A stretch of 64,000 nt of DNA from Pomphorhynchus laevis. Its lineage: Eukaryota > Acanthocephala > Palaeacanthocephala > Echinorhynchida > Pomphorhynchidae. The notes beneath the pieces are model-generated. The model was not told the DNA's origin. It ran no database searches and was given only the letters and a program-made list of their open reading frames with translations. Positions 10,959-21,996 of this stretch are shown one piece after another (the stretch's first letter is position 1; every line of letters starts with the position of its first letter). Position numbers and translations under genes: made by a program. The stretch covers positions 97,558-161,557 of the forward strand of contig WNNJ02003787.1 in assembly GCA_012934845.2 (NCBI GenBank), given 5' to 3'.

Positions 10959-11800
10959 TCAATTTTTGACAATATAGGTCATTCTTCTTGGTGCGTTACA
11001 ATGGACTGCGTGGAAACAACGAACTCATCGCCAATAAAATATTCTTGACTCACATTGCTATGACCTAATCTCATATGTGCACACTTTTTAATATTCAATA
11101 AAATTCCAGTGTTTAAAGACCATCGATAAACAATGTTTAGGATATTTTGAAAGTCATTTCGATCCTTGTTGGTTTTAATCAATTTCCATACCTTTACATA
11201 GTCGGCAAAAGCTAAAACACTACAATCATCAAGTAAATCTAGTAGCTAACTTATAAATATGTTAGACAACAAAGGGCCTAGGACTGATCCTTGTGGTACT
11301 CCTGAGGTGATAGGACGATAAGACGATATACATTGACCTATACGAACAGCAAAGGATTTATCTTTAAGAAAATCTTGAATCCAGCTTATAATGGAGCGAT
11401 TGACTTTATAAGACTCAAGGGTTGAAATTAGCATTTTGTGGATCACCATATCAAAAGCCCAACTAAAGTCAAGAAATATTACGTCGATAAATTACCCGTT
11501 AGCAACATGTCCAACACAATCTTCACGAGCATGTAATAAGTTAATAAAACATGAACGCCGAGGGCGAAATCCATGCTGTGCATTATTGAGAATTTTCAGC
11601 GAACTAAAATGATCATATATGCGCCTGTTTAGTATGCGCTCAAGCACTTTGCATTCAACACTAATTAGACTTATCGCCCTATAGTTATTTGGATCATCTT
11701 TTTCACCTCTTTTATAAATTGGTACAATCGCTTTTTTCCAGACAGCGGGTAACTTCGAGATGCGCAAGCTCAGCTCAAATATGGAGGCTAATTATATGCA
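10959..11800 (-). mobile_element. Family B-like RT fragment, third copy in the stack
   Basis: The minus-strand frames read in order. First is LPAVWKKAIVPIYKRGEKDD, then YRAISLISVECKVLERIL and AQHGFRPRRSCFINLLHARE (11767-11492). Next come [19 protein letters not shown] (11449-11246) and LNIKKCAHMRLGHSNVSQEY (11182-10979). These are RT motifs 2-5 and the thumb of a CR1-like element. A frameshift or stop lies between each piece. It differs enough from its neighbour to be a separate subfamily. Confidence 0.75.
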
Positions 11801-12305
11801 AATCATATAATAATGGTACAGGGAAATACTTTCCAATAAATAAAGTCCGAATGAGGATAGGAATTATAGATTTTAAATAAAAACCATTATAAACACCATC
11901 ATACGGGAAATACAGTGAAATACTTCATTTGCTTTAAATAATTAAAGTAATTAAATTAGATATTATTAAGATTGCATAATCTAAACTGCTGAAAGCAGTT
12001 TCCAATAATCTAAGGATTCTAATTATTAGATTATTAGATTATTAATATTATTTAATATTGTTAATTATATTATTTCTAATTTCCCTTTTAATGGCACACA
12101 TCGACAATTTCAAAGTGAAAAATTGGATATTGATCCAGAATTTACACAAACTCCAGTTTTCACTCAACACATAGGGAAATATCTTTCATTTTCCAAACGT
12201 CCCATTGAATGGAGACTATCAGTTCATGTATACCACGTTTAATACTGTCAAACACGCATATTACTCCACAAAATATCGTATTCCTATATTTATAATTTTT
12301 GTAAC
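11801..12305. other. AT-rich spacer
   Basis: A copy of the small repeat AAAGTCCGAATGAGGATAGG lies at about 11842. Beyond it the sequence is A/T-rich with repeated ATTATTAGATTATTAG near 12030. No gene was recognised. Confidence 0.5.
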
Positions 12306-12639
12306 TATCAATGCTCTCGTTTATGCATATGGTTGTCCTCGGATCAACTAGTGAAGCTAAGTCCCTCTTAAATCGAGGATTCTGACTAAAAAATCAAGCT
12401 GCTCGTATTTTAAAGGATCTTTATCACGAAGAGCGTATTTTATTAGTTAATGCTAAGCAGGAGCTTGCCCGTCGTCGTGGCGAAGGTGAGGTGGATTTGT
12501 GTGTCAGAAATTGTCGTGTTTGCCAACGCAAGCCTTTTGTCCGTTGGCATCCAATCTGCATGGACCTTTGAGTGATGGTTCTATATCTGTGGGTTTCCTT
12601 GTAGATTTCAGTTTGGTGAAAACGGGTATTGCAGCTTCG

Positions 12640-13421
12640 GCAAATAAGTGTGTTCTTCTCATTGGCTATTCTAACATCCATAGCTTAACTTCTAATCTGG
12701 ATGATCTTAGAATTATGTTGACTACAAAACATTTTGACGCCTTTGCCGTATCTGAGTCATAGTTGCATAGTGGGATTGGTGATGTGACAATTAATATTCA
12801 GGGTTATACCGTAACTCGGTCAGATAAGTGTGATATTCGTCGCGATGGTGGTGTTGCCATCTATTTAGCTCACGGAGCGGTTGTAGTCGGTTCGGTCGAG
12901 TACTCCAATAGTGAAGGAATTTGTGAGTGCTTGGTGTTAGACGTAATATTATCCGAACTTAGATTTTCGCTTGGTATCCTTTATAGAACTCCTAAATCAT
13001 CTGGTTTTGACGATGTACTGCGTAATGTGCTTCTTAATTTATGTAAACATCATCGTCCTTTCATCCTATCTGGTGATTTTAACATTTCGAGTGTTGTGGT
13101 TAGTGATGCTGGTGGTTTTAGTATTGATCATTGCGATGCTTCTAAACTTAAATATGGCAATTCTTGACTCACGATTTATTACTCGTTCAATTACTGACCT
13201 GTCCTACTAGAGTATGCGGCAATAGTTCATATATACTTGATCTACTCTTTTCTCGAAATTGTGATCATGTTTGTGACATACGCTATGTATCTTCTCTGGG
13301 ATTGAGTGACCATGTAACCATTCAATTCGGTATTCGTTCTTCTTTGGGAGCTATGATGGAGGATGCTGAACCTAATTTGGTCAAACTGCTGTGGCAAAAG
13401 GCGGATCGCGCAGCACTCTAA
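12640..13421 (+). pseudogene. Family B AP-endonuclease domain, broken
   Basis: Pieces in order are IGYSNIHSLTSNLDDLRIM, FDAFAVSES followed by a TAG where the family has TW, then SDKCDIRRDGGVAIYLAHGA. Next are LGILYRTPKS and FILSGDFNIS (the GDFN catalytic motif, at about 13065), and finally SSYILDLLFS with SLGLSDHVTIQF (the SDH motif). An apurinic/apyrimidinic-type endonuclease nicks the target for reverse transcription. The copy has a nonsense codon and frameshifts at about 13160. Confidence 0.75.
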
Positions 13422-13439
13422 CTAATAAGCGTGTTCATT

Positions 13440-14745
13440 ATGAGTACGACCTCGTCGGCATTGCCGAGGAATTTGCAAATGAATTCACTCTAAGCAGTGT
13501 TTCGTCGGTATCCAACATTGATTATGAACCACTCAGATCTCATGTCTCCAGTAATTCGATTTCTATTACTCATGATGAAGTATTTGCCAAATTGATTCGG
13601 CTGTCGGGGTGTTCATCTGCTGGTCCTGACGACATTCACCTCTTTCTTTTACGTATATTGAGTGCCCACCTCTCTCGGCCCTTGGCAATACTGTTTCAGC
13701 TCTCTTCAAACACTGACAAATTACCGCTCGACTGGAAATTATAAGAAAGGTGTGTGGAACTCAGCTAGTAGCTACATGCCTATAAGTTTAACTAGCCATA
13801 TAAGTAAAATTATGGAGCGTTTAGTTCACGACATCATAATGAGTCACTTGGTTGAGTCCGGACAGATTTGCTCTCAACAGCATGGTTTCAGAAAAGACAG
13901 ATCTTGTCTGACGAATCTCTTGTGTTCTCGTGAGGCGTTGGTCGCAGAATTATCTCGAGGGAGCTCTATTGATGCCCTGTTTATTGATTTTAGTAGAGCA
14001 TTCAATCGCGTGCCTCATTCTCAGTTTATACAAGCATTATTCGATCTGCCATCTAGGAGCTATATAGTACGGGTTGGTGATTGTTTTTCTTCTCCGCGTA
14101 GTGTGTCTTCAGGTTCCTCAGGGGACTGTGCTTGGCCCATTACTTTTTAACATTTTTATCAACTCTCTGCTGAGTAAACTGCAATGCCAATATCTTGCTT
14201 TCGCAGATGATTTGAAAGTAAGCACAATCAAACTCCAAAGGATGTAGAGTTTCTGCAAAGTGATATTGATAGGATAGAAATTTGGAGTAGGCATACAAGA
14301 ATACTATTGAACGTATCTAAGTGTGTTCACCTTCGTTTCGGGTATAGTTCTGTACCTGCCCGATATACTATAGGATCTCAAATAATTAATTGTGTATCTC
14401 ATGTACGAGACCTTGGTATCATAACTCATTCTTCCTTGAAGTTGAAGTCTAGAATGGACACTGTACGTAGATGCGCGTCTGCCAGAAGAATGCTGTACTT
14501 GATAAAAAACTGCTTCAAGTTTGTGTCACCCACATGTTTTAAAATTCTATTTAATGCACTTGTGAGACCACATATTGAGTTCGCGATACAAGCCAGTTTT
14601 CCAACGTCCAAAACAGAGTTGAATGGCTTAGAAAATATTCTTCGTCGTTGTTCTCATATGACTTATCGTGACAGACTTAAAACTCCAGGTATGATGACTG
14701 TGCACCAAAGACTGTACATCCTAGATATCTTAGTAATGTGACATA
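13440..14745 (+). pseudogene. Family B reverse transcriptase and thumb, broken
   Basis: RT motifs seen are SSAGPDDIHLFLLRILSAHL, YMPISLTSHISKIMERLV, QQHGFRKDRSCLTNLLCSRE, DALFIDFSRAFNRVPHSQF (D to N within the catalytic A motif FSRAFD), and SSGSSGDCAWPI in place of [12 protein letters not shown]. Then come LAFADDLK (about 14200-14220) and the thumb, with LNVSKCVHLRFGYSSVPARY and KILFNALVRPHIEFAIQASF. Frameshifts near 13740, 14120 and 14230 break the frame. Confidence 0.75.
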
Positions 14746-15164
14746 TCGCCAACGGTTCGGATGGACATCCAACCAATTCAGTGCCTATCAATGATAGACG
14801 ATGCCAAAGTGTTCATCCCTTGTTTTTGAGGTTATCGTCTCATAGTCGCACTTCACTGTTGGATCGGTTGTCTCATCGTTGTGCAAATGCTTGGAATCGA
14901 ATACCGTCGGAAATCGTGATGGCCACAGACGTTAGGCATTCAAGACTGCTCTCATAAATTGGACGATTAACGGCGGGAATAATGAAGATTACCTCTTTTA
15001 TTGATATTTTTATGTTGATTTTGGTGTATGTAATGGTTTCCTTGTGATTGAGCGAAACGGCTTTATAGCCAATGATTGCTTGTAATAATATGTTCCGCTG
15101 TAATTCTTCTACTCGTGAATATTATCAATAATGTAGCCTTTAGAGATATTTCAAGTTTTCAAAT

Positions 15165-15645
15165 CGGATTTTAATTGTAAATCTGACTCAATTATGTCTG
15201 TTATTTCCAATACAATCAATACAGTTATTTCCAATACAATCAATAATGAATCCCGTAAGCAGTCAAAGTATGCCGAGAGAATATCAATCGTCGAACACGG
15301 ATATTTTGTTCCTGCCATATTCTCGACTTCTGGCGGAATCGGAAAATACGCCATGGGTATACTCAGAGATATCACCGCCAAGCGAACCCTGAGTAACAGA
15401 TCCGCTTACCCAAGTATACTAAGTCACCTAAAGAGGCGCATCGGATTTGCATTAGCTCGTGCAGTGTCTGCGAGCCTCCGGTGTCCTCGCTCGACAAGAC
15501 GGCACCCCTGTCGGCAGATGACGACAATAGCTTGAGAAAACTTGTTGTTGTTTAATCATTTATAAACATTACGGCCCATTTCAGAGTAACAATCATCATT
15601 GTAAATTTCTCAATAAATCAGTTTTCATCAAAAAATAAAAATAAA
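15165..15645 (+). mobile_element. Family D RLE-type fragment, C-terminus and 3' UTR
   Basis: The frame 15194-15535 contains RKQSKYAERISIVEHGYFVP, AIFSTSGGIGKYAMGIL and SHLKRRIGFALARAVSASLR. This is the end of the family D protein, whose other copies have KYDERINEIEQSCF and similar. It begins with a 24-bp tandem duplication that encodes VISNTIN twice. The 3' UTR holds CCCATTTCAGAGTAAC at about 15577, a variant of the family motif CCCATTTGCGGGAACC, and AATAAA signals. It is severely 5'-truncated. Confidence 0.75.
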
Positions 15646-15649
15646 TTAT

Positions 15650-16265
15650 GTACATATGATATCAATTCAGTATTAGATATTGTATTTACCAAGCGCATTG
15701 GTGATATTATATACTTACATTATGATCTACAAGTTGGTCGTAGCGATCATTGTATAATTTACTTGAGTTTCTGTCTAGTCTTCAGAGTAATTTTCAGTTT
15801 AGTTAGGGCTGAAAAAGAGAACGTGGGAGGCGTACAACTTAAACTTCACAATTAAACTCTCTTCATACGGTTGATGGAGTGATACAAGGGAAGCATATTA
15901 TTGCTGAAACTTTCGGGTTTACGTGTAAATTTTTACATATAAGTAATATCACTGACACAGTCTATTCAGTAATGAGGAGGTCTATCATGATATTTTAAAA
16001 CTTGACCATATCTTTGGTTAGGCTGAACCAGATGGCATTTCGCCTTTCTTAGTTCATTAGCCGGTGCTTTGTTGTGATTTTACAATTATTTAGAATCAGG
16101 TAGAGTTGTTTATGGATTCCTGGGTCCTTTAAGATGGCCGTTGATATTCTTATAGCTAAGAGGTGATCAGCTCAAACCTGCTCAGATTTCCGCCAAATTA
16201 GTTTAACATGTATTATTCAAGAAATATTTGAAAATATCATCACAAAGAGACTGTGATCTTCTTAG
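15650..16265 (+). mobile_element. Degenerate family B ORF2 remnant
   Basis: The + strand reads SVLDIVFTKRIGDIIY, then QVGRSDHCIIYLS (end of the AP-endonuclease, SDH motif). Further on are PDGISPFLV, SFKMAVDILIAKR and FRQISLTCIIQEIFENIITK (RT motifs 1-2). Many stops and frameshifts show an old copy. The whole linker is missing or unreadable. Confidence 0.6.
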
Positions 16266-16299
16266 ACCTTCGATATTCCTCAACGATCCTTTAGTGTAC

Positions 16300-16612
16300 G
16301 TATTATTATTAAAATCAGCTTAGAGCAAAGTTGTCGATGTAGCAAAAACTGCATCGATATGTCTACGACGACCAATTCGCGAACCACTGTCAATATACCA
16401 TCGAACCGAAAATACCAACGAGCACGTGGACCAGTATCAACTAGCTCGCGGTCAAGCACAACTACGCCAAAAGGAAGTCGTTCACCAAGTAGAGACACTC
16501 GAGTGGACTGGTGATGGCGATGACAATTGAAATAACTTTAATATAATGATGAGCCCATTTGCGGGAACCCCTCAAGTGTATTATAATAATAATAATTTTT
16601 TTATAAAAAAAA
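16300..16612 (+). mobile_element. Family D 3' tail with Ser/Thr/Arg-rich open stretch
   Basis: The tail motif GCCCATTTGCGGGAACCCC (about 16553-16571) and the TAATAATAATAA end match family D 3' UTRs. Immediately upstream, a + frame at about 16310-16514 is open and reads SCRCSKNCIDMSTTTNSRTT, then PVSTSSRSSTTTPKGSRSPS and ends DTRVDW. I do not recognise this protein stretch. It could be a divergent D C-terminus or unrelated low-complexity coding sequence. Confidence 0.5.
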
Positions 16613-16619
16613 TATTATT

Positions 16620-17330
16620 ATTTCGACAAACAAACGAGCAAAGCTCATAGTTGCACAGTTAAATAAAGAAAAAGTAAAGAAAAAAAAGAAAGACTCACAA
16701 ACAAAAGTCAAGAAAGTTCATGTTTGAATGCTGAAACCGATCTTGAGTTGACAATTTCTTCACTTAATCGGTTCCACTTACCTACGATTCGGTGTCCAAA
16801 TTGTACAGTTTAGAGCGTATAACTCGGCGATGGGCTAAAGTAAAAATTGTGTCCACGCAAAGCCCAACTTTTCCGAACAATCATCAATTCTCTTATGACG
16901 TGATTTCCCTTGTGTAAAGCTTCCCATGTTGAACACATATCTCGCCGAAACCGAAGATCGCTTATAGAAACCATGCCACGTTTTTTAGCATTTCATTATA
17001 AGGTAAGGCTTTAACTGAATTTACGAGCTTTGTTGCCCGACGTAGCACATTTTCAATTCTACTTTTCTCGTATACTGTTCTTGAGAACGAACACTGTGAT
17101 GCATAGGTAAGATGACTGATCACAAATGCGTTGGCGAGTGCTCTAAATGAAACTGGACTCAACACACTAAAAGTTCTACGAATCATTCCAACCATTCGAT
17201 TTGCTTTTGAGCAAGCCAACTCAGTATTCCAACTAGTCGAAAAATCATTCGCAACTACTATTCCAAGGTCGCTAAGACGAGTTACTACTTTAATGTTCTT
17301 ATCCTCAAGATGATAAGTTGGATACACACT
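16620..17330 (-). mobile_element. Family B-like 3' end fragment
   Basis: The minus-strand frame 17327-16962 reads the RT thumb: VVTRLSDLGIVVANDFSTSW, FRALANAFVISHLTYASQCS, RIENVLRRATKLVNSVKAL. Downstream frames reach FGHRIVGKWNRLSEEIV, the usual C-terminal WN-x-LPEE motif. The 3' end has the mini-stem GAGCAAAGCTC at 16636-16646 and then an AATAATAAT tail. It is 5'-truncated. Confidence 0.7.
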
Positions 17331-17439
17331 GTGACTGCGTGATTGTAAACCTTATTGTATTATTGTATAAATAATATACTTTCTATGAATAGATTAATAT
17401 CAAAAGTTGTCCCTCAACGTTCAGTGTCAGGTCATCTAA

Positions 17440-18125
17440 TGTTAATTATCTTCTTAAATAATTCGCTTTTGCGCTTTAAAAATCTCCATTTAGCATTTTT
17501 TGACGATGTCAAGGTTTAGATAATTATCTGGAGTTTACCTGATTGCATTTTTTTTGCAAAGTGATCTTTATTGTGTATATATAGCTGATGTGAGTCAACT
17601 GCTCTTTTCCTCGATGTGAACAAATGTGTTATGCTTGGAATTGGTAAGAGCAATATTTCTTACATATACAACCATTATTAATGCCGTGTTGAGTGAAGTA
17701 TGTTATTACATATTATTCGTCCACCAGTTTCTTAAATCAATATTCGCAGAAAGGCTGTATGTGTTTTATTTGAATAAAAAATTATTTTTCCTTCATTACT
17801 GGCACCTATTTTTATAACTTTATTCTCGATTCTAGTGAGACTTGCGTGGACATAATTGGACTCTGTACAAATGATTACACAATTGTTTGGCGAAATCGTG
17901 GAGGTTATGCATATGTTTTCATAAATTTGGAATTCGTTGCCAGAGGAAATTGTTGCTGTCTCTATGCCTATAGTAAGTTCAAGCTAAATGTTTGTGATTG
18001 AATAAGTATCTGACAGTCCAATTATTGTTGTATCTGTTGGTGTGATTCAACGTTGAGATTTTTTATCATTTTTATTTACCTGTATAAACTGTTAGGCTCT
18101 ATGATATGTCGTGAATAAAATTATA
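17440..18125 (+). mobile_element. Degenerate family B RT remnant
   Basis: Fragments in shifted frames resemble the end of the RT and the thumb. They include LAFFDDVKV (for LAFADDLKI), IWSLPDCIFLQSDL, DVNKCVMLGIG, LLHIIRPPVS, and further on LEFVARGNC, similar to WNSLPEEIV. A TAATAATAA-rich end lies near 18120. An old copy with no usable frame. Confidence 0.5.
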
Positions 18126-18955
18126 TCATAATAATAAAGCGGGCGCAATATTATGGGCAAGGGAATAAAAAAATTTAAATGATTTGTAAATGTATATTTG
18201 GAATATTAACAAGCTAGTTGATGACAATGATCCATCAAGCTAGTTGATGGGTCATAAAAATCATGACATGACTAATTAACCATGACTAATGGTTAAAAAC
18301 CATAGCACATTATAGCCTTAAGAATGATCGCACAATAGCTTTATTTCATTTTAATTTTATCAGTAATAAAATTCAAGTAAAAAATAATTTTAATTTACAG
18401 TATTAAATAGTTTTAATTTATAGTTATTTAATTTTCAGGAAAGAATTTTATCAGTATGCTGGTTAAGCGTAAGTTCCAATGTAAAATGAAATAACTCCTG
18501 TTTCACCAGCACTCAGAAATCGAAATTTTATGAGCGGGTAGAATAAGTAGTAATTTTTTAAATGACAAAGTTACGTGTTGTATAAGAGATAGATAATCAA
18601 AGTTCCATAATTCGGTGTCCAAATGGCATCCAACTTGATGACATTCGAATGGATTTGAAATGACAACGAAAAACGTCCAAGTCCCTAATTCAAATTTTGA
18701 GCTATAAAAATTTTAAAGTTTTAAAATTTTGAATTCATCTTTTAGTCCTTCATCATCTTAACTAAAAATTATTATTGCAGTACACAAAGGTACACTGAAT
18801 ATGTTTTTCATATAAATATTTTTGTTTTTTAATAAAAATTTAAAATTATTTAAAAATAAATCTATTAGTGACTAAGTAAAAACACCCAATATTACAATGC
18901 AGTTAAGCAAATTGAAGCTATATCGTTATCATTTATCATTAATGCAGATAATGTT
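18126..18955. other. AT-rich spacer with two repeat scraps
   Basis: GTAAAATGAAATAACTCCTG (about 18479) is the reverse complement of part of the small repeat at 8371-8460. A minus-strand family B scrap lies at 18565-18665; its CATAATTCGGTGTCCAAATG also occurs at about 53690. The rest is A/T-rich and shows no gene. Confidence 0.5.
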
Positions 18956-18959
18956 GTCG

Positions 18960-19400
18960 CTTTGCCAAATTAGCTTTTTAATCTTCCTAATGAGCTTAAT
19001 AAACACCTCTTACTGACTCTCTTAAGTTCGCTACTAAAAATGGCACAACCCCTTGATGTCGAATTCACTCAATTCTGATTTCAGTTGAGGATGTGTCGCG
19101 TGAGATGCATAGAGCATGTGTGATTTTAAGAGACTCGAATATACAATGCGTAAAGCCTTTGGATCCAGGCATCCAATGTTTCGATGAAGAAATCCTAAAA
19201 TTCTACGGTATAGCTGATTACGATTATTTTACATCATGGTCACTTCCACCTAAAGAATTCTGAAGACGTTCCGAATAGACAATGTATCTACTATAAGATC
19301 TAAAACGTGTCCACTTAATATATTGCAAATATGGATTACATACAATAAGAAGACATACCGTCATATTGGACATTAAAATTACAGTTTTTAAATATCTAGC
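18960..19400 (-). mobile_element. CR1-like RT thumb remnant
   Basis: On the minus strand one frame reads LYRRILGFLHRNIGCLDPKA, LRIVYSSLLKSHMLYASHAT and HPQLKSELSEFDI. This fits the thumb of a non-LTR RT (LGFL-R-x(n)-YKSLVRPxLEYAS). Flanking frames are broken. It differs from the other B copies and may be another subfamily. Confidence 0.55.
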
Positions 19401-20130
19401 ATTGTGAAAAAGTCAATCCAGATTTAAAAAATCAATAATTATATTTTCTTTGGCCCTCAAAACACTTGTAAAAATGATATTGCTTGATTATATATAGCGT
19501 GTGATGGTTTGTTCGAAACATGTTACAATCAGAATTTCATGGACGTCCTGGTTTTCAATTACTTAGCTCAATTATATTCACGACTCAGCCAACACTGCAT
19601 TGTATTATCATAAAGTAGACGTTTCAAGAATTTGTTAATCATTATAATAAAGTGTGTTTGCATGTGTATATATACAGGTGATCGTACCATATGTACTGCA
19701 TGCTATCTACGTGATTAGGCTATCGAATTAGTGTGACAAATAAAAGATTTCATATATGAGTTACTAATGATTTTTTACTTGCCAGCACACTGAGTATGTA
19801 TGTGTTAAAGCAACGGATATGAAGAGTCTGATTGACCGAATATAAAATTTTCTTAAGTCCGAAGTCATTCCAAACACTTGTAAATGATCGTGTTCTCATT
19901 TGCTTATCCATCCTTAGAACAATAGATGAGTCTAATCAACTTGGGAATATGTGCATCAAGCATCATATTAATGATTATATATAAAGGTTAATACATTCGT
20001 TAAATGATACTTGTATATGTTACTTATAGACTTATAGCGGATTTGGGAAAGAGGAAACAAATACTCGTGAAACTATAGAAATGTAATTTATACTGGTTAA
20101 CAAATTGTCTTAGATATAAATACAATTATT
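19401..20130. other. Spacer without a recognised gene
   Basis: Moderately A/T-rich. A + strand reading QSEFHGRPGFQL near 19530 faintly recalls the RT motif QHGFRPGRS, but it stands alone. Nothing else is supported. Confidence 0.4.
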
Positions 20131-20149
20131 TCTGTCAGTTCCCGATTAT

Positions 20150-20412
20150 TCCTGTCAGTTTCGGACACTACGCTCACGAAAAAGTGAAATTTTCGGATTT
20201 AAACTTATTACAATTGCTCCTTCATTGTGGCTGCTCCTCTATCGTGGAACCATCTGCCCATTCATATACGCCAATCAACTTCCTTGCCGTGCTTCAAACG
20301 ACAAATCCGATCCCATTTAAACAATTTATCTACTTGACTTTTTCATTTTTGTTTGTGGACTTGTAAGCGTACAGCTTGTACGCATTTGCCACATTAAATA
20401 AATTTGTATTAT
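20150..20412 (+). mobile_element. Family A 3' end with hairpin
   Basis: Readable pieces recall the family A C-terminus (LLHCGCSSIVEPSAHSYTPI in one frame). The 3' part has hairpin GCGTAC, loop AGCTT, GTACGC (20367-20383), then CATTTGCCACATTAAATAAA. The start, GTCAGTTTCGGACACTACGC, resembles the 5' end of the nearly whole A copy (GTCAGTTCCGCTCGTTACGC at about 35697). The copy may therefore be an internal-deletion derivative. Confidence 0.65.
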
Positions 20413-20414
20413 TA

Positions 20415-20965
20415 TACAATTGAACTTAATATCTCGGCAAAAGATCATGGCTAAAAAATCTCGATCCCAGATCTTCTATATTCATAATCACATATCTTCC
20501 ATATCGAGATGCATAGATTGTTATGCCAGTTTGGAAGTTGGATTCGATTGTAAATAATGTGAGGTATAGTCACTTGTTCGAGTTAAAATAGCAGACCGCT
20601 TGGTGATCAAAGTAAACCTTATACAGGTTGTTTTTGTTCATCAGTACAACTTCTACAGCTATCCCACGTCTCCGCTTCTGTCTCACACACGACCACTCAG
20701 ATTGATACTATTTTTGACGCTTCCCTTGCATAAACGCTTGACATCACATCGTATAATCCCATTCTCGAACCTACTCTCACGTCCACTTATTGTTCAACTT
20801 CGGATCAAACGTTTATTCATCTTCATAATCCTAACAATGCTAACCGTAAAGCTTTTCATCTCGTACCTGCTCTTCCCTATTCCTCCCTTCATCTAAATAC
20901 CTATCATACTTCTATCTTCTCCTGCGATTTGGAGGAGTTTAAAACAAGATTGGAAATGGGCAGCT
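20415..20965 (+). mobile_element. Weak family A-like fragment
   Basis: It starts with GAACTTAATATCTCGGC, similar to the family A 5' UTR (GAGCTTAATATCTC at about 35727). Around 20690-20800 a broken frame (IDTIFDASLA, then RLTSHRIIPFSN) resembles the end of the family A endonuclease. The evidence is thin and several frames must be combined. Confidence 0.35.
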
Positions 20966-21968
20966 GATCTTTTAATTTTATAAAGAAATGGCTGATGTCA
21001 GAGACTACATCTTTGCACCTGCGTCCAGAGAACAGGGCTGTGGTATCATCAGCATATACCACAATATGTTGACCGCGTTTGAATTTTTTGTATAGTTCAA
21101 TGGAGGCAGCAAGATACAAGATTGGAGAAAGTGAGGAGCCTTGAAGCACACCCGTAATAGGATAGAACTGACGTGCATGAAGGTCGTCTTCATAGAAGAA
21201 TCGCTTGGAGTACAGCAATATTTCCACCCTGTTAATAATTCTCGCAGGCAACCCGAGGGACCTGAGAGAAGTGATAACAAAAGGAATGGAAATGCGGTCA
21301 AATGCAGCCGAAAAATCAAGAAAGACAGCAACAGCAAGCTGATGACTGTTATCCTGACAAAACTGTTGCACTTCACCTATTGCTAAATGGACCGAGCGAT
21401 CTTTTACGTACCCATGAAAACCTGGTGAGATTAAATTTCGCCTATTTAGATAGTCGCGGATTTTACGCGCAAGCGCTTTTTCGTAAATGGAGATGAGGGA
21501 GTTTTGAATTGAAATAGGCCGCAGATCTTTGGGACATGTAATCGACTTCTTTTTAGGTAAAAATACTCGACGGCTAATATTTATGTTAGCAATGTCGGAA
21601 GGGGAGGCTAATAGCATTGTTATGGCGACTTCCTTTCTTTGACTGTCTGTCAAAAGCTGACAGACACGAGTGGAGAGTGGCGCATGGGTTCTGGAGGTGC
21701 CCGGGAGTGGCCCCCATGAGTTAAGGATATCTGTAACAGATAAGTCCCTACTCCTGAAGTCACACCAAGGCGGGATTGGTTGGGGTGAATGAGTGGCTCC
21801 ATAATTGTGAAGGGATAGTGCCTCCTCCAAAACTTTATCAAGGCCTATTCTACCAATCCAACCTAATACTCTATCCGTCCAACAGACAAACTTCTCCTTC
21901 TTGTGTATCTTCCAGAAGGAAGACTGAGAAGGGCTAAGGCGAGAAATGCTTGCCTTATCCCTACTCAA
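20904..21968 (-). CDS. Family F reverse transcriptase, C-terminally truncated
   Basis: The 354-codon frame reads LPKKKSITCPKDLRPISIQN, then ALARKIRDYLNRRNLISPGF, then AVAVFLDFSAAFDRISIPFV (catalytic Asp), GVLQGSSLSPILYLAASIEL and HIVVYADDTTALFSG (YADD). The catalytic motifs are intact. The frame ends soon after LVLNSSKSQ, before a normal thumb, so the protein is truncated. It resembles RTs of the Jockey/I/R1 assemblage. The likely role is target-primed reverse transcription of element RNA. It is preceded by the linker frame after a stop. Confidence 0.8.
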   Translation of the reverse strand: MSRDKASISRLSPSQSSFWKIHKKEKFVCWTDRVLGWIGRIGLDKVLEEALSLHNYGATHSPQPIPPWCDFRSRDLSVTDILNSWGPLPGTSRTHAPLSTRVCQLLTDSQRKEVAITMLLASPSDIANINISRRVFLPKKKSITCPKDLRPISIQNSLISIYEKALARKIRDYLNRRNLISPGFHGYVKDRSVHLAIGEVQQFCQDNSHQLAVAVFLDFSAAFDRISIPFVITSLRSLGLPARIINRVEILLYSKRFFYEDDLHARQFYPITGVLQGSSLSPILYLAASIELYKKFKRGQHIVVYADDTTALFSGRRCKDVVSDISHFFIKLKDQLPISNLVLNSSKSQEKIEV

Positions 21969-21996
21969 CTGGAACCTATATCTAGTGCTCCAGTAT

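Larger units (their letters stand above)
12306..15115 (+). mobile_element. Family B CR1-like element, nearly full ORF2
   Basis: It starts in the C-terminus of ORF1 (about 12310-12580), with AKQELARRRGEGEVDLCVRN and PFVRWHP. The AP-endonuclease follows (12640-13330), then a collapsed linker, the RT (13440-14230), the thumb and C-terminus (14300-14960) and a 3' UTR. The mini-stem GGCTTTATAGCC sits at 15059-15070, just before TAATAATA. A TAG replaces the Trp of the TETWLH-type endonuclease motif at 12760. Several frameshifts follow. Confidence 0.8.

Noticed and set aside
16280-16498. 72-codon minus-strand frame
   Set aside because: No recognisable motif; the opposite strand has a more biased Ser/Thr/Arg frame tied to a family D tail.
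21005-21496. Plus and minus shadow frames within the family F RT
   Set aside because: They lie over an RT frame with intact FLDFSAAFD and YADD motifs.
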